A stretch of DNA of 64,000 nt from Clusia tigrina. Taxonomy: Eukaryota; Arthropoda; Insecta; Diptera; Clusiidae. Both the position numbers and the translations under genes were made by a program. The notes below the pieces were generated by a model, which searched no databases, had not been told where the DNA came from, and saw nothing but the letters and a program-made list of their open reading frames with translations. Positions 33,599-46,384 of the stretch are shown piece after piece (positions within the stretch are counted from its first letter, which is position 1; the number at the start of each line of letters is the position of its first letter). The stretch lies in contig OV050030.1 of assembly GCA_920105625.2 (NCBI GenBank), forward strand, positions 316,879,789-316,943,788. Direction: 5' to 3'.

Positions 33599-34567
33599 CA
33601 GTGGCGGCGCTACTTGAGGGGACCTCGCAAAACAGTGGCAAATTTATAGACCTTTTTAAATTATTATCCAAATATGAGATCTGACACTACGAGAGTACCT
33701 GCAACGTATTAATAAAAAACAACTTAATCAACACATAGGGCGGCAAGCATGCTAGACTCACACTCCGACGGTCTCAGGTTCAAATCTTGCCTCGTGGTTT
33801 GTCTAAAAAATCCTTATTTTTAAAAAAATCTTACTCTTCGGGTCGAAGACTTCGGCATTAATAAAGGTGTCAGAACTAGAATACTCAATATTAATCCAAA
33901 AGAATTTTTTTCGCTATACGGATGCCACAGTTGGAATTTACTTTTGATAGATGCAGCTGGCTCTTCTACAATAGCCAAAACATTTTTCGGCTTTATCAAT
34001 AAAATCTATGTGCACTTTTCAAAGTCAAGGAAGCGTTGGGATCTTGCAAAAACTAAATTAATAGTTTAAAATATCTGTCTAAAACAAGAAGGGAGAGTAG
34101 AATCGGAGCAGTAAAAGCGATATTTTGAAAATTTGGTGATGTTATCGAATGCGTTAATGACTTGAAAAATAAAACTGATGATTCCAAAACTCTAAGTGAA
34201 GCAGTCTATTAAACGAAACTTTTGAGTTTATTGTTCGAATATACGTGTGATACGAGTATTTACTACATGTGAACAATATAAGTAAACTATGGCAATCGGT
34301 TCAACTGAACCTCTCTATTGACACATTGAATTCATTTTGTAGCTGTATTAAAGAATTCTGTAATACAGGATTTGAAAAAAACGTTACAGAAGCTCGATTG
34401 TTACGAAATTGAGTCACAATTTAAAGAAAAAAGAATAGCAAAGGAATGTTATGTTATGAATTTATTGATGAATCCATACAATCTGTTGAAATGACAGCAG
34501 GATTTAGGTATAAAGCTTTCAAAATCCAATTTACTAAACTCTGTCAATGATCCAGTACATTTTAGAA
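33599..34567 (+). pseudogene. hAT-like (ZMYM1-type) transposase remnant, unit 1 right arm
   Basis: The stretch opens with CAGTGGCGGCGCTACTTGAG (33599), which looks like a hAT-type terminus. From 33840 the plus strand codes for GINKGVRTRILNINPKEFFS, LYGCHSWNLLLIDAAGSS, FFGFINKIYVHFSKSRKRWD LAK, the region of DUF4371/hAT transposases that normally reads V...I..INP.A.F..C.AHSLNL...DA......FF..V..IY.FFS.S..RW. Later pieces (RNTGFEKNVTEARLLRNEI, DESIQSVEMTAGFRYKAF) match the downstream alpha-helical part. Many stops and frameshifts; the N-terminal half and the C-terminal dimerisation region are missing. Confidence 0.7.
33735..33795 (+). repeat. tRNA-like (SINE-type) segment, unit 1 right arm
   Basis: GGCAAGCATGCTAGACTCAC is followed at the expected distance by GGTTCAAATC (33777-33786), close to the RNA polymerase III B box GGTTCGANTCC; a T-arm-like 4-5 bp stem can be drawn around it. 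The anticodon-like loop CTCACAC has poor stem pairing and no acceptor stem closes the structure, so it is not a functional tRNA gene. It may be the head of a tRNA-derived SINE. Confidence 0.4.
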
Positions 34568-34743
34568 AATAATTAGGAAGAAGTATTTCCAAATGCTTAC
34601 ATATCAATCAGAATTATTATTATTATTATGTGTAGGGGATTTAAGCACCGCGACCTTTCATTCTATTGTGCAGCGCAAAGTTTAGTTGTCTTGCTTTCTT
34701 GGCCCTCAGAACCGTTCCGTAAGTGATAATTGAGCGTACTACC

Positions 34744-35708
34744 AAAATGTACTGGATCATTGACAGAGTTTAGTAAATTGGATTTTGAAAGCTTTATACC
34801 TAAATCCTGCTGTCATTTCAACAGATTGTATGGATTCATCAATAAATTCATAACATAACATTCCTTTGCTATTCTTTTTTCTTTAAATTGTGACTCAATT
34901 TCGTAACAATCGAGCTTCTGTAACGTTTTTTTCAAATCCTGTATTACAGAATTCTTTAATACAGCTACAAAATGAATTCAATGTGTCAATAGAGAGGTTC
35001 AGTTGAACCGATTGCCATAGTTTACTTATATTGTTCACATGTAGTAAATACTCGTATCACACGTATATTCGAACAATAAACTCAAAAGTTTCGTTTAATA
35101 GACTGCTTCACTTAGAGTTTTGGAATCATCAGTTTTATTTTTCAAGTCATTAACGCATTCGATAACATCACCAAATTTTCAAAATATCGCTTTTACTGCT
35201 CCGATTCTACTCTCCCTTCTTGTTTTAGACAGATATTTTAAACTATTAATTTAGTTTTTGCAAGATCCCAACGCTTCCTTGACTTTGAAAAGTGCACATA
35301 GATTTTATTGATAAAGCCGAAAAATGTTTTGGCTATTGTAGAAGAGCCAGCTGCATCTATCAAAAGTAAATTCCAACTGTGGCATCCGTATAGCGAAAAA
35401 AATTCTTTTGGATTAATATTGAGTATTCTAGTTCTGACACCTTTATTAATGCCGAAGTCTTCGACCCGAAGAGTAAGATTTTTTTAAAAATAAGGATTTT
35501 TTAGACAAACCACGAGGCAAGATTTGAACCTGAGACCGTCGGAGTGTGAGTCTAGCATGCTTGCCGCCCTATGTGTTGATTAAGTTGTTTTTTATTAATA
35601 CGTTGCAGGTACTCTCGTAGTGTCAGATCTCATATTTGGATAATAATTTAAAAAGGTCTATAAATTTGCCACTGTTTTGCGAGGTCCCCTCAAGTAGCGC
35701 CGCCACTG
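34744..35708 (-). pseudogene. hAT-like transposase remnant (unit 2 left arm)
   Basis: Same remnant as at 24078-25046, starting at the unit junction. Confidence 0.6.
35512..35572 (-). repeat. tRNA-like segment, unit 2 left arm
   Basis: Copy of the segment at 24850-24910. Confidence 0.4.
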
Positions 35709-37191
35709 TACATAGTGATCCGTTCGAAATTGTTAGGCCTTTAATAGTTCCGCACCTAGTAAAAATATCAGGTCGATGATCCAGAAGGTCCGACAGAGAG
35801 GTGATTATAGGGTTGAGGCAGACCTAGAATATAAAAAAACGGAGTAATTGTGTTATTACATAGGTATCTGTATGGAATACCACCTTCCCGAAAACATACA
35901 TTCTCAAGATGTTTGCTGCACTTTTTATATACGAGTACTCGTATATAGAAAACCTCATTATTTTTTTTAATATTCCATATCACACGGACACTTTGGTCAT
36001 CCATTTGAGTATCAGTATTGCCATACGTTTTAAATCAAGTATTCGTTGAAGTTACAGCTGGTCTTCTAAACGTTCATAATTGGTGATATATGAATAGTCT
36101 TGCGGACTTATGTAAAGATGTATGAATGGAGTATGGATGACAAGCATTTACCGAATTGTTAATTCGATATATATTTTGTGACAAGAAAAACATTGGTAGA
36201 ATATATAGCAGTGTGTTGCTATTCATACACCCAATCGCTGGATGTTTGATCAGATTTCATTGTGGTTCCACTTCGCAATGGAATGTTCATTGAGCTTCCG
36301 TGTCAATTTTTTTAATATTTTACTTTTTATCTTTACGTAGTCATTTTCTACAATTATTTTTTTCGCATCCTTTCCAGTAGCGTAGACGAAGGGGCTTTGT
36401 ATTTCGTTTTCAATGCTGTTGGTAATAAACTACTTCTCCACCTGTAAGAAATTCATCGGCCATCTTTTGTGTTTGCGAATGAATGAAAACTTGGTACGGC
36501 TGACAATAATAATTTTTTATGGAATTCTGCGGAATCGCATTTGTTCAGCTCAAGCAATTCTGCCATAAATTGCTGCTATGAACTATGATTTTTTTTAACT
36601 TTTTGTCAATCCGTTTACATTCATTCACAGTAGGCTCAAATTAATAAAAATTGATACCATACGGCCAAGTAACAATAAAGGAATACTAAAATAATAATTT
36701 GCCAGATTATTATACTTAAGAAGCTCTAAAAGGATATTTATAGTTTCTGAACTAGATATATTCAGTACCAGAAATAAGAAATTTCATAAAAATTAATAAA
36801 CCATAATAATTGTCGCAGCCCATACGTTTTTTAACCAACACTAATTTCTTCTTTGCCTGATACGAATGTATCAGTTTAAAGATAAAATGGTTTCTTAAAT
36901 AAACCGTGATAGTGCGGTCACTTCAATTTATGATCTATAGTTTTCTATTCTTTTTGCTACAACTCATTAAAGAGAACTGTATTCTCACCAAAGAGAACTG
37001 TATTCTCTTTGGTTGTAGGTAGGCGTTAAAAAAGTAAATATATCTATAAAAATTAATTATTGCTAAAAATAATATAAAAAACCATGTTTAGATGTGCAGT
37101 CGGCATTATAGTATAGAGTCTAATATACGAGAAACTTATATATATATACAAAAACCCTTTCCCATGTAAATGAAACTTTTAAATCAAATAC

Positions 37192-37406
37192 CTGTGGAAT
37201 TTGAGAGCTCTTTTCGCAACCAGTTTCGCCAATCAAAATTACTATTTGATAATTTTCAACACAGTATAGAATTTGGTCCCGATATTTACGAATGGGGAGA
37301 TGATTCCTCTGCTCACACACTTTTGAGGAATGATAAGCATTAAAAATGAAAGAAGTCCCTTGGTCGCCAGTATTTGTACCTTCTTCTGATTCTAAATCAT
37401 ATAAAT
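37192..37406 (-). pseudogene. DHX35: DHX35-like helicase exon (unit 2 left arm)
   Basis: Inverted copy with the same splice sites and Walker A change. The only substitution noticed in this arm, 37115, lies just outside it in the intron. Confidence 0.65.
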
Positions 37407-38314
37407 CTATAAAATAAGATGAAAAATACAAAGTTATTAAAGCTTATATTAATGACGCTAGAAATTGTATTAAATGCACAACATAATATTAATTTTACTA
37501 GTGGCATCAAGAGTTTTCGGTTCGTTTGGAATAGAACAGTGTTTGTCCACTTTCAGATTGCATGGTGCGTTTTTCCTGCTGCTGCAAGTGCAATGTCAGC
37601 AAGTTCAATATCGCTTCTGATAATGCGATAACAGGACCGCACATGCATTACGCTGCAATAGCCGAATTGCACGAGCGGTGAACTTTGCTGGGCCAGCACT
37701 TTCACACGCTAGCAGGTAAATGGTGAACATGGAAGTAGAAATGCTGCGGCAGCGTCTGGCACATCCGCCACACATAGCCTTGTTAGGTGAAGCTCGTTGG
37801 CTGGAGTTTAGGCCAGCGAGCTTCTTGAAGAAAAGAAAGGATTTAAATGGGTATTCTTGGGAAGTGATCGCAGTTCAACGGCACTCGAGTTGACAATAAA
37901 ATGTTGTAAAATTATTTAATTTCTTGAAATACTGTGAAACTTCTTATAAAATAACTACTTTCATTAACTATTGAATTAATCTGACATAAATATTGTGCAA
38001 CTATTTAAATTGCTGAAATACTGTGAAATCTATTATAAAGTAACTACTTGCATTAATCTAACCATTTAAATTAATCTAACTATTGTGAAGCTTTCTAATT
38101 TGTTGAAATACTGTGAAACATATTATAAATATATTTTGAAAAATTCGAATCCAACTCATATATTATTTCGTTTTTCCTGTCGAACAGTTCGTTCGTAAAA
38201 AAAAATCAGAAAAAGTCAATTTTAATATTGTTTAAGGTTTTCTAATTTTGTAATTTATATATTTTTTTTTATCGGAATATAATAAATTTAATCAAAGAAT
38301 AAAATTGCAACACA

Positions 38315-39168
38315 ATGAATGGGGATTACCCCCACAATCATAATAGGTTTATAGATCTAAGTTCGGATGAAAACCTTAGTAAAACAAGACTCAAACGTCT
38401 TAGAGCCGGGGACCGCTTCCTGAAACACGCCAAAACAATGATAATTATCCCAGATACTTTGCAATAAGGATTCATCAGAACAGACATATCGACCAATATC
38501 ATCCAACAATGTATTCCATATTGAAATAGGATAAACCATATCTCACGTGAGTACACCGAAGTGACACAACTTGGAACTTAGAAATAACAATCACGCTAAT
38601 CTTAACACAATTCAAGGTAGAATTTACTCCAAAAAAATCATCGATATTCCTGATGAGGAATTGATTTCTTCATCGGCAGATCAAAAAGTTGCTAGAGTTA
38701 GGAAAATATTGAGAAAAGTTGAAGGTAAAATTTTTCCAACTGGTGCTGCCATTTTAACATTTGACCTGATCCGTCGCCCTGACTACCTTAAATTAAGTTG
38801 GGGAAAAGTGGAGGTACAGGAATACCTTGCAACCCCTATGAGATGTGCAAATTGTCAAAAACTTGGTCATATCAAAAATAGGTGTCGACATATTGAACTA
38901 TGCAAAATGTGAACTGCCAACACCACATGAATTGTGTGTTCGTAATTACTGTATAAATTGCGATAATGAAACACACACATCGTCTGACTCCGCTTGTCCA
39001 AGCTTCCTCAAACACAAAGCTGTCAATAAGATGAAGATCGAACAGCGATGCACAGCAAGAGAAGCATGGAAAATATACAAACCTGGAGGCTATAGTATTG
39101 AACCATCGGTAAGAAAAAGACTTTCGCAAAAATCCTCTCTCAATCAAACAATAAAATCACACAATTAA
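38315..39168 (+). pseudogene. I-clade LINE ORF1, unit 2
   Basis: Copy of 27653-28506 with the same stop and frameshift. Confidence 0.8.
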
Positions 39169-39569
39169 ATGAACCCAGTAATGGGGCGTCTACTTCAATT
39201 AATAAATCAAATAAAAATACAAATATATCAAGTAAAGAACAACGAAAAGAAAATAACTATGTAAATATAACACTATCAAAATCAAGCTATAATAATACAT
39301 CAAATAGTAAAGAAGCAATAAAACTCAATCAAACATCATCCACGAAAAATAATAACATAACACCAACAACAACTACAAAACACATTCTTAATACCAAAAT
39401 TACTAAAATAATCAAAAGGCCTAATGGAAATTGAATCACCACCGATAGAATTATTTACTGATAATGATTTGGATTTCCAAATGCATATAAAAAGTTATAA
39501 ATACCTACACAATTTTTCTTTTAAAATTTACTAAGAATTTAAATTAATATTTGTCTAGAGTTAACTATC

Positions 39570-42037
39570 TTGCAATGGAATATGCAATTTTTTATAAATA
39601 ACAAATATGCACTTGCAAATTTAGTTTACAAACACCACCCGGAAATTATTGCATTACAAGAAAAACACATTATAAATAAAAACAAACAATTAATACATCT
39701 GCCTAATTATAAAATAACAATAAAAGGTAAAACAGATTTGCATATTACTAATATATATCAAGAAAGATATATTTATTTAACACCCAAACAAGTTGCGGAC
39801 ATTCAAATTTTCAACAATAGCCACCACCTTATCGTTGGTGATTTTAATTCTCAAAATACAATTTGGGGATCTGCTTCAACTTCACGTAGTGGAGTAATTT
39901 GGGGAGATTTTGCTGATGACCGACATCTCATTGTTCTCAATGATGGATCACCTACATTACTTAGCACGGGGAACACTGTAACAGTAATAGATGTATCGTT
40001 AGCATCGGTGGATCTGGCTCCAACTCTCACCTGGACATGCCTTTCGCAAACTGACAATCAAGATCATTTCCCATACATTATTTATAATCGTAAAACATCG
40101 ACAAATAAATTATTTACACCAAAATTCAATGACACAAAAGCTGACTGGCAAACATTTTATGCAAACACAACAATTTATTCCAATGACTCTATAGGATCAC
40201 CAAACATTAACAATGAGGCCGCAACAATGAAAAAAATTATAAGAAAGGCAGCAAATGAGTCAATTCCAATCAGAAAAAAAATTAAGGATTAAGGATGGTT
40301 CAATTCTGATATTGCTAAATTAATTCGAGAAAAAAACAAAGCTTGCAAGCGATGCGGGAGAGTAAGAAGTCAACCAGCCTGCATAAACTACAGAAGAATA
40401 TGTGCCAAAGTTAAGATGCAATCCAAAAAAGCCAAACGTTCAACTTGGACACATTTTTTAAAGACCTTGAACACAATGATGGATATTAGGATTCTGTGGA
40501 AGAAAGTGAAGAACATAAGGACTGCTAGAGTCTCAAATTTTCCGTCAATATTTCTTCAAAATAATGTCATAACTCACCCGAAAGATATTGCTGATATATT
40601 TGCAAAATTTTGGAGCTCCATTAGTTTTAATGACTCCATTAATCGTGATTTGATTACTAAGAAACTAGCAATAGACATTGACTTATGGCCTGATATTACG
40701 CCTGAAATCACAAATGTAACCAAAGAGGTCTCTCTTTCTGAGCTTAACTCCGTTCTGAGCAGTAGTAAAGGTACCACTCTGTGTACAGACAAAATCACAT
40801 ATTCTATGATTAAAAATGCATCTACGGAGTTAAAAAATCGGCTATGCAAACTCTACTGCGATATTATTGTAACAGGTATTTTTCCGCATGACTCCAAAAA
40901 GCGGTTTTACGCCTATACCTAAACCTGGAAAAAATCCTAATCTGCTTGAAGGATACCGTCCCATATCGTTGCTGCCAGTGCTATCCTATTAACATATTCA
41001 AAAGAAAAACTATTAAGAGAACAGCATGCATTTTTACCAAATTATGGTATACACACCTTATGTCATCAATTAGAATCCCAGCTTAAAGAAAATTTTAAGA
41101 AAAAAACACAATGTTATAATCTCTGAAGATCTAGAAAAAGCATTTGATCGTGTAATATCTATTTTTCTGATCAAGGAGCTTCACGAATGGGGTGTACCAA
41201 AAAAAAAAATGCTTAAAGTTATTCTATAATTTCTTACTGATAGACGCATTACTATAAGGATTGATGGACATCTGTCACAAAAATATCCGCTTGAAAATGG
41301 CATCCCACAAGGGTCACCCCTGTCTGTAATTCTTTACAACGTTTACGCAAATTCACTGGTTAAAGCGCTAAGAAATTGTAAGAGGATCGATTTTTTTGTT
41401 ATATTTATATGCTGATAATATATTTGCAATAGTTTCTGGTACAAACACTGAAGTAACGGACAACCTTCGGAGATTTGATTAAAAAAAAATAAACCAATGG
41501 GCAATAAGCAGAGGAGCAAGGATTCCTATCAACAACTGTGAAATTCTACACGTTTGTCGTAATCATAACTGCTACACTAGAACGATTAATGTGAGAGATG
41601 AGCAAATTCCAATCAAAAGCCAAATGAGAATTCTTGGAATGATTCTTACAAAATCACTATGGAATGAGCATACAAAATATCTGGTTAACAAATTAAGTAA
41701 GATCAATAATCTTTTAAAAGTGATTTGTTATAGAAAAAAAGGTCCAAATATTGATACGGCGATTGGAATTTGTAGAGCTCTAACATCTGGTATAATGCAT
41801 TGCATAACAGTCTATGGTTGCACTACGGCAACCAATATAAACAAATTCGACACAATTCTTAGAAAATATTTCAGAACAGCTACTGGAATTCTAACATCAA
41901 CGCCTATAGACGACCTAGAAGTTGAGGCACGTCTTCATAATTTTAAGTGCAGCTTGAAAATAGGGCGGTCAGACTTGGAGCTAAAGCGCTTACCATCAAA
42001 TCACATGGACTACATAATCCTTTTTGGAAGAAACTAA
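39570..42037 (+). pseudogene. I-clade LINE ORF2, unit 2
   Basis: Copy of 28908-31375, again with YADN in place of YADD and the same stops. Confidence 0.85.
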
Positions 42038-42151
42038 AACATAGTGAAAAATATTCCTCCACTGCCTCCATTGCCTCCATTGATAAACTTACAGCCTATA
42101 TTGATAAACTTACAGCCTCCATTGATAAACTCCTCTATTTTCAATAGCTTT

Positions 42152-42451
42152 TAAAAGTTCTCTACCTTTAGTAGTTATTAGCCTTCATCCCCAGTGTGCA
42201 TTGAAGTCTCCTCCTATAATAAAACGGGTTTTGCATTTGTTCATAAGATCTACATACTGACTACATTTGATAATGTGTCTTGGAACACAGCCATCAGTAA
42301 AAGTTTTTGTCCGGTATCAATGGTAACAGTAGTTGGGCTGCAATTCCCCTCTGCAAGTTTTTTTCTTCTCAAAATGTTGTTTTTATTAAAATAGCACTAC
42401 CCCCTCGTGCACAATTGCTTGGATGTATAGTGTGGAATGAATGGTAATTAT

Positions 42452-42452
<1 letters not shown>
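42152..42452 (-). pseudogene. Jockey endonuclease scrap, unit 2
   Basis: Copy of 31490-31790. Confidence 0.7.

Positions 42453-42457
<5 letters not shown>

Positions 42458-42524
<67 letters not shown>
42458..42524. repeat. (TA)n tract, unit 2
   Basis: About 67 bp, 14 bp longer than in unit 1. Confidence 0.95.
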
Positions 42525-42528
<4 letters not shown>

Positions 42529-42576
42529 CATTAATATAAGCTTTAATAACTTTGTATTTTTCATCTTATTTTATAG

Positions 42577-42791
42577 ATTTATATGATTTAGAATCAGAAG
42601 AAGGTACAAATACTGGCGACCAAGGGACTTCTTTCATTTTTAATGCTTATCATTCCTCAAAAGTGTGTGAGCAGAGGAATCATCTCCCCATTCGTAAATA
42701 TCGGGACCAAATTCTATACTGTGTTGAAAATTATCAAATAGTAATTTTGATTGGCGAAACTGGTTGCGAAAAGAGCTCTCAAATTCCACAG
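42577..42791 (+). pseudogene. DHX35: DHX35-like helicase exon (unit 2 right arm)
   Basis: Copy of 31901-32115 with the same splice sites and GETGCEKS. Confidence 0.65.
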
Positions 42792-44274
42792 GTATTTGAT
42801 TTAAAAGTTTCATTTACATGGGAAAGGGTTTTTGTATATATATATAAGTTTCTCGTATATTAGACTCCATACTATAATGCCGACTGCACATCTAAACATG
42901 GTTTTTTATATTATTTTTAGCAATAATTAATTTTTATAGATATATTTACTTTTTTAACGCCTACCTACAACCAAAGAGAATACAGTTCTCTTTGGTGAGA
43001 ATACAGTTCTCTTTAATGAGTTGTAGCAAAAAGAATAGAAAACTATAGATCATAAATTGAAGTGACCGCACTATCACGGTTTATTTAAGAAACCATTTTA
43101 TCTTTAAACTGATACATTCGTATCAGGCAAAGAAGAAATTAGTGTTGGTTAAAAAACGTATGGGCTGCGACAATTATTATGGTTTATTAATTTTTATGAA
43201 ATTTCTTATTTCTGGTACTGAATATATCTAGTTCAGAAACTATAAATATCCTTTTAGAGCTTCTTAAGTATAATAATCTGGCAAATTATTATTTTAGTAT
43301 TCCTTTATTGTTACTTGGCCGTATGGTATCAATTTTTATTAATTTGAGCCTACTGTGAATGAATGTAAACGGATTGACAAAAAGTTAAAAAAAATCATAG
43401 TTCATAGCAGCAATTTATGGCAGAATTGCTTGAGCTGAACAAATGCGATTCCGCAGAATTCCATAAAAAATTATTATTGTCAGCCGTACCAAGTTTTCAT
43501 TCATTCGCAAACACAAAAGATGGCCGATGAATTTCTTACAGGTGGAGAAGTAGTTTATTACCAACAGCATTGAAAACGAAATACAAAGCCCCTTCGTCTA
43601 CGCTACTGGAAAGGATGCGAAAAAAATAATTGTAGAAAATGACTACGTAAAGATAAAAAGTAAAATATTAAAAAAATTGACACGGAAGCTCAATGAACAT
43701 TCCATTGCGAAGTGGAACCACAATGAAATCTGATCAAACATCCAGCGATTGGGTGTATGAATAGCAACACACTGCTATATATTCTACCAATGTTTTTCTT
43801 GTCACAAAATATATATCGAATTAACAATTCGGTAAATGCTTGTCATCCATACTCCATTCATACATCTTTACATAAGTCCGCAAGACTATTCATATATCAC
43901 CAATTATGAACGTTTAGAAGACCAGCTGTAACTTCAACGAATACTTGATTTAAAACGTATGGCAATACTGATACTCAAATGGATGACCAAAGTGTCCGTG
44001 TGATATGGAATATTAAAAAAAATAATGAGGTTTTCTATATACGAGTACTCGTATATAAAAAGTGCAGCAAACATCTTGAGAATGTATGTTTTCGGGAAGG
44101 TGGTATTCCATACAGATACCTATGTAATAACACAATTACTCCGTTTTTTTATATTCTAGGTCTGCCTCAACCCTATAATCACCTCTCTGTCGGACCTTCT
44201 GGATCATCGACCTGATATTTTTACTAGGTGCGGAACTATTAAAGGCCTAACAATTTCGAACGGATCACTATGTA

Positions 44275-45243
44275 CAGTGGCGGCGCTACTTGAGGGGACC
44301 TCGCAAAACAGTGGCAAATTTATAGACCTTTTTAAATTATTATCCAAATATGAGATCTGACACTACGAGAGTACCTGCAACGTATTAATAAAAAACAACT
44401 TAATCAACACATAGGGCGGCAAGCATGCTAGACTCACACTCCGACGGTCTCAGGTTCAAATCTTGCCTCGTGGTTTGTCTAAAAAATCCTTATTTTTAAA
44501 AAAATCTTACTCTTCGGGTCGAAGACTTCGGCATTAATAAAGGTGTCAGAACTAGAATACTCAATATTAATCCAAAAGAATTTTTTTCGCTATACGGATG
44601 CCACAGTTGGAATTTACTTTTGATAGATGCAGCTGGCTCTTCTACAATAGCCAAAACATTTTTCGGCTTTATCAATAAAATCTATGTGCACTTTTCAAAG
44701 TCAAGGAAGCGTTGGGATCTTGCAAAAACTAAATTAATAGTTTAAAATATCTGTCTAAAACAAGAAGGGAGAGTAGAATCGGAGCAGTAAAAGCGATATT
44801 TTGAAAATTTGGTGATGTTATCGAATGCGTTAATGACTTGAAAAATAAAACTGATGATTCCAAAACTCTAAGTGAAGCAGTCTATTAAACGAAACTTTTG
44901 AGTTTATTGTTCGAATATACGTGTGATACGAGTATTTACTACATGTGAACAATATAAGTAAACTATGGCAATCGGTTCAACTGAACCTCTCTATTGACAC
45001 ATTGAATTCATTTTGTAGCTGTATTAAAGAATTCTGTAATACAGGATTTGAAAAAAACGTTACAGAAGCTCGATTGTTACGAAATTGAGTCACAATTTAA
45101 AGAAAAAAGAATAGCAAAGGAATGTTATGTTATGAATTTATTGATGAATCCATACAATCTGTTGAAATGACAGCAGGATTTAGGTATAAAGCTTTCAAAA
45201 TCCAATTTACTAAACTCTGTCAATGATCCAGTACATTTTAGAA
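44275..45243 (+). pseudogene. hAT-like transposase remnant (unit 2 right arm)
   Basis: Copy of 33599-34567. Confidence 0.6.
44411..44471 (+). repeat. tRNA-like segment, unit 2 right arm
   Basis: Copy of 33735-33795. Confidence 0.4.
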
Positions 45244-45419
45244 AATAATTAGGAAGAAGTATTTCCAAATGCTTACATATCAATCAGAATTATTATTATT
45301 ATTATGTGTAGGGGATTTAAGCACCGCGACCTTTCATTCTATTGTGCAGCGCAAAGTTTAGTTGTCTTGCTTTCTTGGCCCTCAGAACCGTTCCGTAAGT
45401 GATAATTGAGCGTACTACC

Positions 45420-46384
45420 AAAATGTACTGGATCATTGACAGAGTTTAGTAAATTGGATTTTGAAAGCTTTATACCTAAATCCTGCTGTCATTTCAACAG
45501 ATTGTATGGATTCATCAATAAATTCATAACATAACATTCCTTTGCTATTCTTTTTTCTTTAAATTGTGACTCAATTTCGTAACAATCGAGCTTCTGTAAC
45601 GTTTTTTTCAAATCCTGTATTACAGAATTCTTTAATACAGCTACAAAATGAATTCAATGTGTCAATAGAGAGGTTCAGTTGAACCGATTGCCATAGTTTA
45701 CTTATATTGTTCACATGTAGTAAATACTCGTATCACACGTATATTCGAACAATAAACTCAAAAGTTTCGTTTAATAGACTGCTTCACTTAGAGTTTTGGA
45801 ATCATCAGTTTTATTTTTCAAGTCATTAACGCATTCGATAACATCACCAAATTTTCAAAATATCGCTTTTACTGCTCCGATTCTACTCTCCCTTCTTGTT
45901 TTAGACAGATATTTTAAACTATTAATTTAGTTTTTGCAAGATCCCAACGCTTCCTTGACTTTGAAAAGTGCACATAGATTTTATTGATAAAGCCGAAAAA
46001 TGTTTTGGCTATTGTAGAAGAGCCAGCTGCATCTATCAAAAGTAAATTCCAACTGTGGCATCCGTATAGCGAAAAAAATTCTTTTGGATTAATATTGAGT
46101 ATTCTAGTTCTGACACCTTTATTAATGCCGAAGTCTTCGACCCGAAGAGTAAGATTTTTTTAAAAATAAGGATTTTTTAGACAAACCACGAGGCAAGATT
46201 TGAACCTGAGACCGTCGGAGTGTGAGTCTAGCATGCTTGCCGCCCTATGTGTTGATTAAGTTGTTTTTTATTAATACGTTGCAGGTACTCTCGTAGTGTC
46301 AGATCTCATATTTGGATAATAATTTAAAAAGGTCTATAAATTTGCCACTGTTTTGCGAGGTCCCCTCAAGTAGCGCCGCCACTG
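45420..46384 (-). pseudogene. hAT-like transposase remnant (unit 3 left arm)
   Basis: Copy of 34744-35708. Confidence 0.6.
46188..46248 (-). repeat. tRNA-like segment, unit 3 left arm
   Basis: Copy of 24850-24910. Confidence 0.4.

Larger units (their letters stand above)
23901..34744. repeat. Array unit 1: left arm, core, inverted right arm
   Basis: Left arm 23901-26793 and right arm 31852-34744 are reverse complements: matching landmarks always sum to 58,645 (for example 25342/33303, 26769/31876), so there is no net insertion or deletion over 2,893 bp, and no mismatch was noticed in the stretches compared. The core 26794-31851 lies between. The repeating period starts at 24082, because later units begin there; bases 23901-24081 (LINE tail) recur only inverted, at the ends of right arms. 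Confidence 0.95.
34744..45420. repeat. Array unit 2: left arm, core, inverted right arm
   Basis: Left arm 34744-37455, core 37456-42527, right arm 42528-45420. Offset from unit 1 is 10,662 bp before the (TA)n tract and 10,676 bp after it, so the tract is 14 bp longer here. One substitution was seen: A at 37115 where unit 1 (26453) and unit 3 have G. The junction CTACCAAAATGTACTGG at 34738-34754 is identical to the one at 45414-45430. Confidence 0.95.

Noticed and set aside
33735..33795. Functional tRNA gene
   Set aside because: Only the B-box region resembles a tRNA; anticodon and acceptor stems do not pair.
23901..34744. Single giant foldback or terminal-inverted-repeat transposon
   Set aside because: The outer arm end lies inside a LOA LINE tail, units abut directly with no target-site duplication, and no transposase is encoded for such ends.
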